Positions 1 to 8,207 of a stretch of DNA of 64,000 nucleotides are shown here, piece by piece. Each line of letters opens with the position of its first letter. The first letter of the stretch is position 1. The translations under genes were made by a program, and so were the position numbers. The notes below the pieces were generated by a model. It had not been told where the DNA came from. It searched no databases and worked only from the letters and a program-made list of their open reading frames with translations. The stretch comes from Mycobacterium aquaticum (GTDB lineage Bacteria > Actinomycetota > Actinomycetes > Mycobacteriales > Mycobacteriaceae), in NCBI RefSeq assembly GCF_002086485.1, contig NZ_MVHF01000032.1, positions 1 through 64,000 of the forward strand. Reading direction: 5' to 3'.

Positions 1-116
1 TGCTCGGGGGTGACGACGTCCATGATGACGCCGCCCTTGAGCATCTCAGCCATCCCGCGCTTCACGCGCGCGGTACCGGTCTGATTCGTTGCACCGTTCT
101 GCACCGCGGTTTCCAC
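1..116 (-). CDS. pdxS: Pyridoxal 5'-phosphate synthase lyase subunit PdxS, N-terminal part (truncated by window edge)
   Basis: The minus strand reads a GTG start at 116 and 38 complete codons before the window ends. The peptide contains [18 protein letters not shown], the highly conserved N-terminus of PdxS (SNZ family), which with PdxT makes pyridoxal phosphate from ribose 5-phosphate, glyceraldehyde 3-phosphate and glutamine-derived ammonia. A strong Shine-Dalgarno (GGAGGAG, complement of 123-129) lies just upstream and fixes the start. The residues before TGTARVKRG are variable in the family. The neighbouring NUDIX/pimA operon agrees with the gene order known in M. tuberculosis (from memory). 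Confidence 0.95.
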
Positions 117-180
117 TGCTATCTCCTCCAGATTTCTACTGATTCAGTCTAATCGAGCTGCCAAATCCATGGAATCCGCA

Positions 181-1245
181 TCAACGGATGGCTTGCAGCT
201 CGCGGTGCGCGGGTCCCCGCGTGCTCGTCTGCCCATCGGATGCCTGTTCGGCCAGGTCAACGGCCTGCTCCAACAGCTCACCCAATTGCAACGGATACAC
301 GGTCTCCCCGCCGGCGACCAACTCGGCGATCATTGTTGCATCGCACCAGCGGTGGCCGTGGATGTAATGCCGTTCCAGGGTGGTGCGGCCCGACGCAGAG
401 GGTTCGAACCGCGCCGTGCGGTGGATGAAGAAGTACTCCTCGCTGCGGATCACCGATGCATTGAAGTCGATCACCGCGTCGCGGCGCCATACCGGTCCGA
501 TCAAGGTTGCCGGGTCCACGCGCAGGCCGGTCTCCTCGGCGAGTTCCCGCACCGCGGCGGCAAGCAGGTCCTCCCCCTGCTGCACCGCGCCCCCGACGGT
601 GAACCACCAGCGCGGCGCCGGTTTATCCGGTGCGTCGATCGCCGGGTCGCTGCCCCGCAGCAGCAGCACCTCGCCGGACTCGTCGAGCAGCACCACGCGC
701 GCGGACGTGCGGCGACTGACGGGACCCGCAGCGGTGCTCGACGCGTCGGCGCGCTCGGCGATCTCGAAATAGGTCGGCAGCGCAGCGGTGCCGCCCAGTC
801 GCAGGGTGCGCACGGCGGGTCGTTCGCGCAGCGCCAGGGTGTCGCGGACGGCGTCGTTGTGGAAGCGGCGCGCCAGCAACACCCGTGCCTCGGCGTCGGC
901 CAGCTCGGCCACCAGTGCCACCGGCAAGGAGGCCGGGTCGACGGCTGCGAGCGCGGCGGACAGATCATTCTCGGCGGTTTCGCGGGCTGACCGCGGGGCG
1001 CGCTCCGCGGCGTCGGCGAGAGCGGCCAGCCGTCTGCCCTGTGGACCGCCCGCATACGCGTCGACGGCGACGGCCCGGGCCACCACGGCGCGGCGCGCCA
1101 GAGCGCTGTCGAGGGCCTGCCAGGACAGGTCGTAGCGCACGTGCAGCCGGTCCAGTCGGTTGGCCGTCTGGAACGCCCACATCCCCACCAGCAACAGCAC
1201 CACGACCAGCAGAATCGCCAGGCCGACGAGAATTTCCGCGGTCAT
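181..1245 (-). CDS. Membrane-anchored NUDIX hydrolase (Rv2609c-like)
   Basis: 354 residues. An N-terminal membrane helix (about residues 4-24) is followed by a helical stretch (about 27-150) that looks LemA-like, then a NUDIX domain. The NUDIX box is complete: G219-x5-E225-x7-R233-E234-L-x-E237-E238-x-G240-L241, so nucleoside-diphosphate-X hydrolase chemistry is expected; the substrate is unknown. The N-terminal region before the NUDIX fold is unusual for the family and suggests the enzyme works at the inner face of the membrane. The start ATG overlaps the pimA stop by 4 bases (ATGA), so it is probably translated from the pimA message. LemA resemblance is by eye only. Confidence 0.85.
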   Translation of the reverse strand: MTAEILVGLAILLVVVLLLVGMWAFQTANRLDRLHVRYDLSWQALDSALARRAVVARAVAVDAYAGGPQGRRLAALADAAERAPRSARETAENDLSAALAAVDPASLPVALVAELADAEARVLLARRFHNDAVRDTLALRERPAVRTLRLGGTAALPTYFEIAERADASSTAAGPVSRRTSARVVLLDESGEVLLLRGSDPAIDAPDKPAPRWWFTVGGAVQQGEDLLAAAVRELAEETGLRVDPATLIGPVWRRDAVIDFNASVIRSEEYFFIHRTARFEPSASGRTTLERHYIHGHRWCDATMIAELVAGGETVYPLQLGELLEQAVDLAEQASDGQTSTRGPAHRELQAIR

Positions 1246-2405
1246 GAAGCCGAACCTTTTGCCGCGGCACTGCGGGCCGGGGTTCCGGCGACGCGCACCT
1301 TGGTGCCGGCTCCCGCGACGGTTTCGTACACCCGCATGATCTCGCCTGCCACCACCGACCAGTCGAACCGGCCGACGTACTCGGTGGCCGCTGCGATGTA
1401 GCGGGCCCGCGCCGTGTCGTCCGCGAGCATCTCGATCAGGTCGTCGGCCAGCGCGTCGGCGTCGTCCACCGGCACCAACCGGCCCACGCGACCGTCATCG
1501 AGAACGCGCCGGAAGGCATCCAGATCGCTGGCCACCACGGCTGTGCCCGCGGCCATCGCCTCGACGAGCACGATGCCGAAGCTCTCGCCACCGAGATTCG
1601 GGGCGCAGTACACATCGGCGCTGGCCATGGCCGAGGCCTTGGTGGCGTCGTCGACCTGGCCCAGGAACCGCAGATGCGACGCCAGGTCGCCGGCCTGTTC
1701 GCGCAAGGCGTCCTCGTCGCCACGTCCGACGATGAGGATCTCGACGTCGCCGAACCGCTCGACCAGTCTCGGCAGGGCGCCCAGCAGCACGGCCATCCCC
1801 TTGCGGGGTTCGTCGAACCGGCCGAGGAACAACACCGTGCGGCCCGGGCGCGGATAGCCGTCGAGCACCGGCGCGTCGGCGAACGACGCCACGTCGACCC
1901 CGTTGGGGATCTCCACCGCGTCGGATCCCAATGCCTCCATCTGCCAGCGCCGGGCCAGATCGGACACCGCGATGCGGCCGACGATCTTCTCGTGCAGCGG
2001 ACGCAGGATGCCTTGGAACACCGACAGCGTCAGCGATTTCGTCGTCGAGGTGTGAAACGTCGCGACGATCGGTCCCTCGGCGATGTTCAGGGCGAGCATC
2101 GACAGGCTCGGCGCGTTGGGCTCGTGCAGATGCAGCACGTCGAAGTCACCGCGCAGCAGCCACTTCTTGACCATGCGGTGAGTGGCGGGCCCGAACCGCA
2201 ATCGGGCCACCGAGCCGTTGTACGGGATCGGGACGGCCTTGCCGCCCGACACCACGTAGTCGGGCAGCTTGACATGCGGCGACGAGGGCGCGAGAACACT
2301 GACCTCGTTGCCGGCCTCGCGCATCACCTCGGCGAGTTGCAGCACATGGGATTGCACGCCGCCGGGCACGTCGAAGGAGTACGGGCAGACCATCCCGATT
2401 CGCAT
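1242..2405 (-). CDS. pimA: Phosphatidylinositol alpha-mannosyltransferase PimA
   Basis: 387 residues, GT4 glycosyltransferase that moves mannose from GDP-mannose to the 2-position of phosphatidyl-myo-inositol on the cytoplasmic face of the membrane, the first step of PIM, LM and LAM synthesis. Key residues fall at the same numbers as in the characterised M. smegmatis enzyme: the glycine-rich loop G15-G16, H118, R196, K202 and E274 (in GGESFG). The gene lies 36 bases downstream of patA and overlaps the NUDIX gene by 4 bases. Downstream of an acyltransferase and PI synthase gene, it completes an early PIM pathway operon. Confidence 0.97.
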   Translation of the reverse strand: MRIGMVCPYSFDVPGGVQSHVLQLAEVMREAGNEVSVLAPSSPHVKLPDYVVSGGKAVPIPYNGSVARLRFGPATHRMVKKWLLRGDFDVLHLHEPNAPSLSMLALNIAEGPIVATFHTSTTKSLTLSVFQGILRPLHEKIVGRIAVSDLARRWQMEALGSDAVEIPNGVDVASFADAPVLDGYPRPGRTVLFLGRFDEPRKGMAVLLGALPRLVERFGDVEILIVGRGDEDALREQAGDLASHLRFLGQVDDATKASAMASADVYCAPNLGGESFGIVLVEAMAAGTAVVASDLDAFRRVLDDGRVGRLVPVDDADALADDLIEMLADDTARARYIAAATEYVGRFDWSVVAGEIMRVYETVAGAGTKVRVAGTPARSAAAKGSAS

Positions 2406-2441
2406 GGCTTCAGTTCCGTCGCTTCTTCGCGCGGGCGCTCA

Positions 2442-3362
2442 TCAGGTGCCCAACCGGGCGCGGCGCTCGTCGGAGAGGTCAGCGACCCACTGCGGCTGCA
2501 ACATGTGCCAGTCGGCCGGGTGCGCGGCGATGTTCTTCGCGAACTGATCGGCCAGCGCCTGCGTGACGAGCCCGACGTCACCCGAGGACGTGTCGAGCGG
2601 GTCGAAGATCTCGACGACGCAGTCGTCGCCGTCGTAGTGGACGTGCGTCGGGTACAGCGGCGCGCCCGTCTCGATGGCGAGCTTGGCCGATCCGGCAGGC
2701 ATCCGGGTGAGTTCGCCGAAGAAGTCGACCTCTACACCGCTGCGGGTCAGATCCCGCTCGGCCATCAGACATACGAACCTGTTGTCGCGCAGGCGCTCGG
2801 AGAGCAACTCGAACGGCGGCCGTTCCCCTCCGGACAGCGGGAACACCTCAAAGCCGAGGCTCTCGCGGTACTCGATGAAGCGCCGGTACAGCGATTCGGG
2901 CTTGAGCCGTTCGGCCACGGTGGCGAAGGTGCCGTACTTGCTGACCAGCCACACCCCGGCCATGTCCCAGTTGCCGCTGTGTGGAAGCGCGAGAATGCCG
3001 CCGCGGCCGGCGTCGTGCCCGGCCTTGAGCTTGTCCGCGCCGACCACCACCTCGTCGAGGCGCCGGGCGACGGCAGGCAGGTTCATCGACGGCAGCCGAA
3101 ATGCCTCGCGCCAGTACCGCGCATAGGACGCCAGCGATTCCCGCATGAGTTCGTCGGGCACGTCGGCCGGTGCCACCCCGATCACGCGGGCCAGGTTCTT
3201 GCGCAGTTGGTCGGGTCCGCCGCCGAGTGACGCATACCAGGCGCCTGCCTCGAACATGTTGCGGGCCAGCAACTCCGGCATGGTGCGCACCAATTGCCAG
3301 CCCGCCGCGTAGCCCATGTCGGTCATCTGTCCGCGCAGCGGGATCCGGCTGATGATCGTCAC
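2442..3362 (-). CDS. patA: PIM acyltransferase PatA (Rv2611c-like)
   Basis: 306 residues from a GTG start that overlaps the pgsA stop by 4 bases (GTGA); the open frame continues far upstream inside pgsA, so the coupled GTG is preferred. It acylates the 6-position of the mannose that PimA adds to phosphatidylinositol. The HSGNWD motif at residues 128-133 supplies the catalytic His and Asp of the HtrB/LpxL-type acyltransferase family, and a conserved MAERD segment lies downstream. The protein is expected to sit on the inner leaflet of the plasma membrane. Length agrees with mycobacterial PatA (just over 300 residues). Confidence 0.93.
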   Translation of the reverse strand: MTIISRIPLRGQMTDMGYAAGWQLVRTMPELLARNMFEAGAWYASLGGGPDQLRKNLARVIGVAPADVPDELMRESLASYARYWREAFRLPSMNLPAVARRLDEVVVGADKLKAGHDAGRGGILALPHSGNWDMAGVWLVSKYGTFATVAERLKPESLYRRFIEYRESLGFEVFPLSGGERPPFELLSERLRDNRFVCLMAERDLTRSGVEVDFFGELTRMPAGSAKLAIETGAPLYPTHVHYDGDDCVVEIFDPLDTSSGDVGLVTQALADQFAKNIAAHPADWHMLQPQWVADLSDERRARLGT

Positions 3363-4030
3363 AGTTCGCTCTGCTCGTTCGACTCGCTGGGCTGGGACGG
3401 GTTGAGCGGCTCCATGGCGCCGGGCGAGGTGCGCACCGCGTGCAGGCGCTGCGCGACGGTGACGATGCTGGCCACGGCGAGCAGCCACATGGCGACGTCG
3501 ACGAGCCAGGGCATGTGCAGGAACGGCACGCCGGACAGTCCGGCACCCACCAGGACGATCACCAGGCGCTCGGGGCGTTCGATGATGCCGCCGTCCCCGC
3601 GCAGGCCGCTGGCCTCGGCACGGGCCTTGATGTAGGAGATCACCTGGGAGGTGACCAGGCAGATCAGCGTGGCGACCACCAAAGCCGGATTGCCCAGACC
3701 GAACGCCGCCCACCACACCAGGCCGGCGAACACAGCGCCGTCGGCGATCCGGTCGCAGGTGGCGTCGAGCACCGCGCCGAACCGGGTCCCGCCGCCGCGC
3801 TCGCGGGCCATGGCGCCGTCGAGCATGTCGGCGAGCACGAACACGAACACCGCGAAGGCGCCCCACCACAGCTGGCCGATCGGGAAGAGCGTCAGGGCGG
3901 CCGTGACCGAGCCTGCGGTGCCCACGATGGTGACGATGTCGGGGGTGAGGCCCGCGCGCAGCGCGGCCTTGGCCACCGGACGGGACAGCTTGACGTAGGC
4001 GGCCCGGCTCATCAGGAACAGGTTGCTCAC
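3359..4030 (-). CDS. pgsA: Phosphatidylinositol (phosphate) synthase PgsA
   Basis: 223 residues from a GTG that overlaps the upstream HIT gene stop by 4 bases. It is an integral membrane CDP-alcohol phosphotransferase with the full signature D68-x2-D71-G72-x2-A75-R76-x8-G85-x3-D89-x3-D93. In mycobacteria this enzyme joins CDP-diacylglycerol to inositol 1-phosphate, giving phosphatidylinositol phosphate, the precursor of PI and PIMs. Several hydrophobic helices follow the signature. Position between the HIT gene and patA matches the conserved mycobacterial operon. Confidence 0.95.
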   Translation of the reverse strand: MSNLFLMSRAAYVKLSRPVAKAALRAGLTPDIVTIVGTAGSVTAALTLFPIGQLWWGAFAVFVFVLADMLDGAMARERGGGTRFGAVLDATCDRIADGAVFAGLVWWAAFGLGNPALVVATLICLVTSQVISYIKARAEASGLRGDGGIIERPERLVIVLVGAGLSGVPFLHMPWLVDVAMWLLAVASIVTVAQRLHAVRTSPGAMEPLNPSQPSESNEQSEL

Positions 4031-4614
4031 TGCTGAACTCCCGCCGGACCAGGCTGCTTGGCCCATTCCGTGGCCAGCAGCACCCGCGTCTCGCGCAGCA
4101 ACTGCGGAATCACCTTGGCGCCGCCGATGATCGTGATGAAGTTGGCGTCGCCGCCCCAGCGCGGCACCACATGCATGTGCAGATGTTCGGCCAGCGAACC
4201 GCCCGCCGACGTGCCCAGGTTGAGCCCGACGTTGAAGCCGTGCGGCCGGGACACCGCCTTGATGACGCGAATCGCCTTCTGCGTGAACGCCATCAGCTCG
4301 GCGCTCTCCTCGGCGGTGAGGTCCTCCAGCTCCGACACCCGCCGGTAGGGCACCACCATGAGGTGTCCGGGGTTGTACGGGTACAGGTTCAGCACCGCGT
4401 ACACCTGTTCCCCGCGGGCCACCATCAGGCCGTCCTCGTCGGACAGTTCCGGGATGTCGGTGAACGGTTCCGACGACCCGGCAGACCCGACCTTGTTGTC
4501 GCCCTTGACCGCATCGGCGATGTAGCTCATCCGGTGCGGGGTCCACAGTCGCTGCAGATGGTCGGGGTCGCCGACACCGTGGTCGACGATCCTCCGCTCG
4601 TCCGGATCCGTCAC
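4027..4614 (-). CDS. HIT-family Ap4A phosphorylase (Rv2613c-like)
   Basis: 195 residues, the length known for the M. tuberculosis homologue, which phosphorolyses diadenosine tetraphosphate to ATP and ADP. The histidine triad reads HLHMHVVP, and the segment YPYNPGHLMVVPYR is typical of this HIT branch. The GTG start overlaps the thrS stop by 4 bases; the frame extends upstream into thrS but the coupled GTG gives the family length. The location directly behind threonyl-tRNA synthetase is suggestive, because aminoacyl-tRNA synthetases make Ap4A as a side product (inference). Confidence 0.93.
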   Translation of the reverse strand: MTDPDERRIVDHGVGDPDHLQRLWTPHRMSYIADAVKGDNKVGSAGSSEPFTDIPELSDEDGLMVARGEQVYAVLNLYPYNPGHLMVVPYRRVSELEDLTAEESAELMAFTQKAIRVIKAVSRPHGFNVGLNLGTSAGGSLAEHLHMHVVPRWGGDANFITIIGGAKVIPQLLRETRVLLATEWAKQPGPAGVQQ

Positions 4615-6698
4615 GTCGGGGCTACCTGGCTCTTCGCGCAAGCGCCCATCGCGGTTACCGCGTTGACCAATTCGGCTGTCGGAACAGCATTCTCGCGCCG
4701 CTCGATCCATTCGGCGATGGCGTCGAACGCCTGCTCGCGGGGCACCCCGTTGATCTGGGTACGGTCCCCGAAGCGGAACGAGACGGCACCTGCCTCCACA
4801 TCCTTGTCCCCCGCCAAAAGCATGAACGGCACCTTCTGGTTGGTGTGGTTGACGATCTTCTTGGCCATCCGGTCGTCGCTGGCATCCACCTCGACGCGGA
4901 TGCCACGCGACTTCAGCTGCGCGGCAACGTCGTACAGGTAATCCAGGTGCGCGTCGGCGACCGGGATACCGACCACCTGCACCGGCGCGAGCCAGGCCGG
5001 GAACGCGCCGGCGTAGTGCTCGGTGAGCACCCCGAAGAACCGCTCGATGGACCCGAACAGCGCCCGGTGGATCAGCACGGGCCGCTGTCGGCTGCCGTCG
5101 GCGGCGGTGTACTCCAACTCGAACCGGTCGGGCATGTTGAAGTCCAGCTGGATGGTCGACATCTGCCAGTTGCGTCCGAGCGCGTCCTTGACCTGCACCG
5201 AGATCTTGGGCCCGTAGAACGCCGCGCCGCCCGGGTCGGGCACCAGGTCCAGTCCGGAGGCCTCGGCCACCTCACGCAGGGTGTTGGTGGCCTCCTCCCA
5301 GATCTCGTCGGAGCCGACGTACTTCTCCGGGTCCTTGGTGGACAGTTCCAGGTAGAAGTCGTCGAGGCCGTAGTCGCGCAGCAGGTCCAGCACGAACTGC
5401 AGCAGCCGGGTGAGCTCGTCGCGCATCTGGTCGCGCGTGGTGTAGATGTGCGCATCGTCCTGGGTCATGCCGCGCACCCGGGTCAGGCCGTGGATGACGC
5501 CGGACTTCTCGTAGCGGTAGACGCTGCCGAACTCGAAGAGCCGCAACGGGAGTTCGCGGTAGGAGCGGCCCCGGGACCGGAAGATCAGATGATGCATGGG
5601 GCAGTTCATGGGCTTGAGGTAGTAGTCCTGCCCCGGCTTGCGGACCGAACCGTCCTCGTTGAACTCCGCGTCGATGTGCATCGGCGGGAACATGCCGTCG
5701 GCGTACCACTCGAGGTGCCCCGAGGTGATGTAGAGGTTCTCTTTGGTGATGTGCGGGGTGTTGACGAACTCGTAGCCCGCCTCCAGGTGCTTGCGGCGCG
5801 AGTAGTCCTCGAGCTCGCGACGCACGACGCCGCCCTTGGGATGGAAAACCGGTAGGCCCGAACCCAACTCGTCGGGGAAGCTGAACAGGTCGAGTTCCAC
5901 GCCGAGCTTGCGGTGATCGCGGCGCTGCGCCTCCTCGATGAGCTCCAGGTGCTTGTCGAGGGCTTCCTGGGATTCCCACGCGGTGCCGTAGATGCGCTGC
6001 AGGCTCGCGTTGTTCTGGTTGCCCCGCCAGTAGGCCGCGGAGCTGCGGGTCAGCTTGAATGCCGGGATGTGCTTGGTGGTCGGGATGTGCGGGCCGCGGC
6101 ACAAGTCGCCCCAGACCCGTTCCTTGGTGCGGGGGTTGAGGTTGTCGTACGCGGTGAGCTCATCGCCGCCGACTTCCATGACATCCGGGTCACCGGACTT
6201 GTCGTCGACCAGCTCCAGCTTGTAGGGCTCGCCTGCGAGTTCCCGACGGGCTTCGTCCTTGGACGCGTAGACCCGCCGGTCGAACAGCTGACCGTCCTTG
6301 ACGATCTTCTGCATCCGCTTCTCGAGCTTCTCCAGATCCTCGGGCGTGAACGGCTGCGGGACGTCGAAGTCGTAGTAGAAGCCGTCGACGATGGGCGGCC
6401 CGATCCCCAGCTTGGCCTCGGGGAAGAGATCCTGCACGGCCTGCGCCAGCACATGGGCACACGAGTGCCGGATGACGCTGCGGCCATCCTCGGTGTCGGC
6501 GGCCACCGGCGTCACCTCGACATCGGTGTCGGGCACCCAGGACAGGTCGCGCAGCCGGCCGTCGGCGTCGCGCACCACCACGACGGCATCGACGGCACCG
6601 CGCTGCGGCAGACCCGCCTCGCGGACCGCCGCCCCGGCGGTGGTCCCGGCAGCGACCCGGATCGGGGCTGCGGGGGCGGAGCTGGCGGCGGCGCTCAT
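4611..6698 (-). CDS. thrS: Threonyl-tRNA synthetase
   Basis: 695 residues from the ATG at 6698, preceded by AGGAGAG; an earlier in-frame ATG at 6743 lacks such a site. Class II synthetase charging tRNA-Thr. Order: N-terminal TGS-like domain (about 1-70), SAD editing domain with HSCAHVLAQA, catalytic core with the zinc-ligand region NCPMH and RGRSYRELPLR, and C-terminal anticodon-binding domain. It heads an operon in which the next three genes each start inside the previous stop codon (4-base overlaps). No T-box-like leader is visible in the short upstream region. Confidence 0.97.
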   Translation of the reverse strand: MSAAASSAPAAPIRVAAGTTAGAAVREAGLPQRGAVDAVVVVRDADGRLRDLSWVPDTDVEVTPVAADTEDGRSVIRHSCAHVLAQAVQDLFPEAKLGIGPPIVDGFYYDFDVPQPFTPEDLEKLEKRMQKIVKDGQLFDRRVYASKDEARRELAGEPYKLELVDDKSGDPDVMEVGGDELTAYDNLNPRTKERVWGDLCRGPHIPTTKHIPAFKLTRSSAAYWRGNQNNASLQRIYGTAWESQEALDKHLELIEEAQRRDHRKLGVELDLFSFPDELGSGLPVFHPKGGVVRRELEDYSRRKHLEAGYEFVNTPHITKENLYITSGHLEWYADGMFPPMHIDAEFNEDGSVRKPGQDYYLKPMNCPMHHLIFRSRGRSYRELPLRLFEFGSVYRYEKSGVIHGLTRVRGMTQDDAHIYTTRDQMRDELTRLLQFVLDLLRDYGLDDFYLELSTKDPEKYVGSDEIWEEATNTLREVAEASGLDLVPDPGGAAFYGPKISVQVKDALGRNWQMSTIQLDFNMPDRFELEYTAADGSRQRPVLIHRALFGSIERFFGVLTEHYAGAFPAWLAPVQVVGIPVADAHLDYLYDVAAQLKSRGIRVEVDASDDRMAKKIVNHTNQKVPFMLLAGDKDVEAGAVSFRFGDRTQINGVPREQAFDAIAEWIERRENAVPTAELVNAVTAMGACAKSQVAPT

Positions 6699-6782
6699 CG
6701 GGGACTCTCCTATGGTTGCGGGGCGCAATACGATCGCGACCATGCTATCGGTGGGGCGACCCGCGCCCCGAGCCCGATGGGG

Positions 6783-7403
6783 TCAAGGCTGCCCAGGTTT
6801 GAGCCGCACAAACAGCGCCTCGGCCTCCGTGAGCACATCGTCGCCGTCGTGCAGGCGTCCGACGACGTAGATCTTGCGCCCGTCGATGCGGTCGATACCC
6901 GCTTCGACCTGCAGTTCTTTCTCGATCGGCACGATCTTGCGGTAGTCGACGTGCAGGTAGGCCGTGCGCTGATAGGGGTTGCGAGTCAGTTTCGCCGCGG
7001 TGAAGCCGAGCAGCGAGTCGAACAGCAGTGCCAATTGCCCGCCGTGCACCGCGCCGTTGCGGCCGAGGTGGAACCGCCGGAAGTACGCAGTGCCCGCGAT
7101 CCGCTCGTCGGGGGTGACGTGCAGCTGCGTCGGCACCGTCGAGATGCTGCCGCGGTTGGGCAGATCCATGCGCCGGCCCGACGGTGAGTTCCATTCGTCG
7201 GCGTCGTACGGCGCCAGCAGGGCCGACACCTTCTCGATCAGGTCGGCGGCCTCGGAGATCACCGCGTCGGGTGCATCGGCGGCCTTGGCGTGATCCTGCA
7301 GCGTGCGAACGGCCTCCACGAAGCGGCCGTAGTCGGGTCCACCACGGGTCGTGGGATCCGGCGGGTTGAACCCTCCACCGGGGTGCGCGCTGTCAGTGGA
7401 CAC
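6783..7403 (-). CDS. PaaI/hotdog-fold thioesterase family protein
   Basis: 206 residues from a GTG at 7403; the frame stays open upstream into the divergent lipoprotein gene but that part has no family resemblance. The C-terminal half is a single hotdog domain with NGAVHGGQLALLFDSLLG, the HGG-type motif of PaaI/YbgC-like acyl-CoA thioesterases. The N-terminal 90 residues are poorly conserved. The substrate cannot be told from sequence. It ends 84 bases upstream of thrS on the same strand and starts 42 bases from the divergent lipoprotein gene, so the two probably share a promoter region. Confidence 0.8.
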   Translation of the reverse strand: MSTDSAHPGGGFNPPDPTTRGGPDYGRFVEAVRTLQDHAKAADAPDAVISEAADLIEKVSALLAPYDADEWNSPSGRRMDLPNRGSISTVPTQLHVTPDERIAGTAYFRRFHLGRNGAVHGGQLALLFDSLLGFTAAKLTRNPYQRTAYLHVDYRKIVPIEKELQVEAGIDRIDGRKIYVVGRLHDGDDVLTEAEALFVRLKPGQP

Positions 7404-7445
7404 CCCGCCACCGTATTGCCTGCGGTCACCCGACCCTGAGGTGAC

Positions 7446-8132
7446 ATGGTGGTGCGCGTGAAACTGAGCGACCCACCAGCTGCCCCTCGCACGGTGAACC
7501 TGCGCGTCGTCACCGTCTCGGTGCTGGCCGCGGGCCTGCTGAGCGGATGCACCGACGTGGTGTCCGGCGCTGCCAATCGCGCGCAGTCCCACCCCGTCGT
7601 GCCCGCCCGGACCCTGCTGCTTGCCGAGGGCACCCGGACGCCGGCCGGGCCCGCCTCGCAGATTCCGGTCGGGACGAGTTACTTCACCGCCGCACAGCCC
7701 CAGGAATGCACGGCGGCAACCCTGTTCCTCGGTTCGCCTCTGGTTCCGCCCGGCGCAGCCGATCACGCCGAGACCGGGTACCGCACGTCCGGCGGGGTGA
7801 TGATGGCCGAGACGGTCAGCACCTACGAGGAGGACCTCGACATTCCCACGGTGGTGCGTGACGGGTCGAGCGCGGTGTCGAGTTGCACCACCAACGCCGT
7901 GGGCATCTCACCGACCGGACCGTCCCGGGCGATGCGGCTCGACGCGGTGACCACGCCCGCCGACGGCGTGCTGACGTGGACGATGACGCGGCCGGGGTGG
8001 AACTGTGATTACGGTCTTGCGGTGACTGCGCGTGCGGCACTTGTGCTTTCGGTCTGCGACTACCAGCCGGGATTTCAGATGGGCGATTGGGCCAAGCAGC
8101 GCCGCGACCAATTGATGAAGCAGAACGTCTGA
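7446..8132 (+). CDS. Putative lipoprotein with PknH-like sensor domain pattern
   Basis: 228 residues. A hydrophobic signal with lipobox LLSGC at about residues 32-36 predicts lipid anchoring on the outer face of the membrane. The mature part has four more cysteines (in ECTAA, SSCTT, WNCDYG, SVCDY), spaced like the two disulfides of the PknH C-terminal sensor domain found in several mycobacterial lipoproteins. That assignment is by eye and moderate. Start could be the ATG at 7446 or a GTG a few codons later. It is divergent from the thioesterase gene and 75 bases upstream of glgP. Confidence 0.72.
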   Translation: MVVRVKLSDPPAAPRTVNLRVVTVSVLAAGLLSGCTDVVSGAANRAQSHPVVPARTLLLAEGTRTPAGPASQIPVGTSYFTAAQPQECTAATLFLGSPLVPPGAADHAETGYRTSGGVMMAETVSTYEEDLDIPTVVRDGSSAVSSCTTNAVGISPTGPSRAMRLDAVTTPADGVLTWTMTRPGWNCDYGLAVTARAALVLSVCDYQPGFQMGDWAKQRRDQLMKQNV

Positions 8133-8207
8133 GTCATCCCGCGGCAGTTCACTTGCCGGACGCCCGTTGCAGGTGCGCCGTGCACGCGCAGCTGTCAGAC
8201 TCCCGCC

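Noticed and set aside
1674..3230. A 518-codon plus-strand frame across pimA and patA
   Set aside because: Antisense to two enzymes with all catalytic residues in place; composition is the usual His/Arg-rich antisense pattern.
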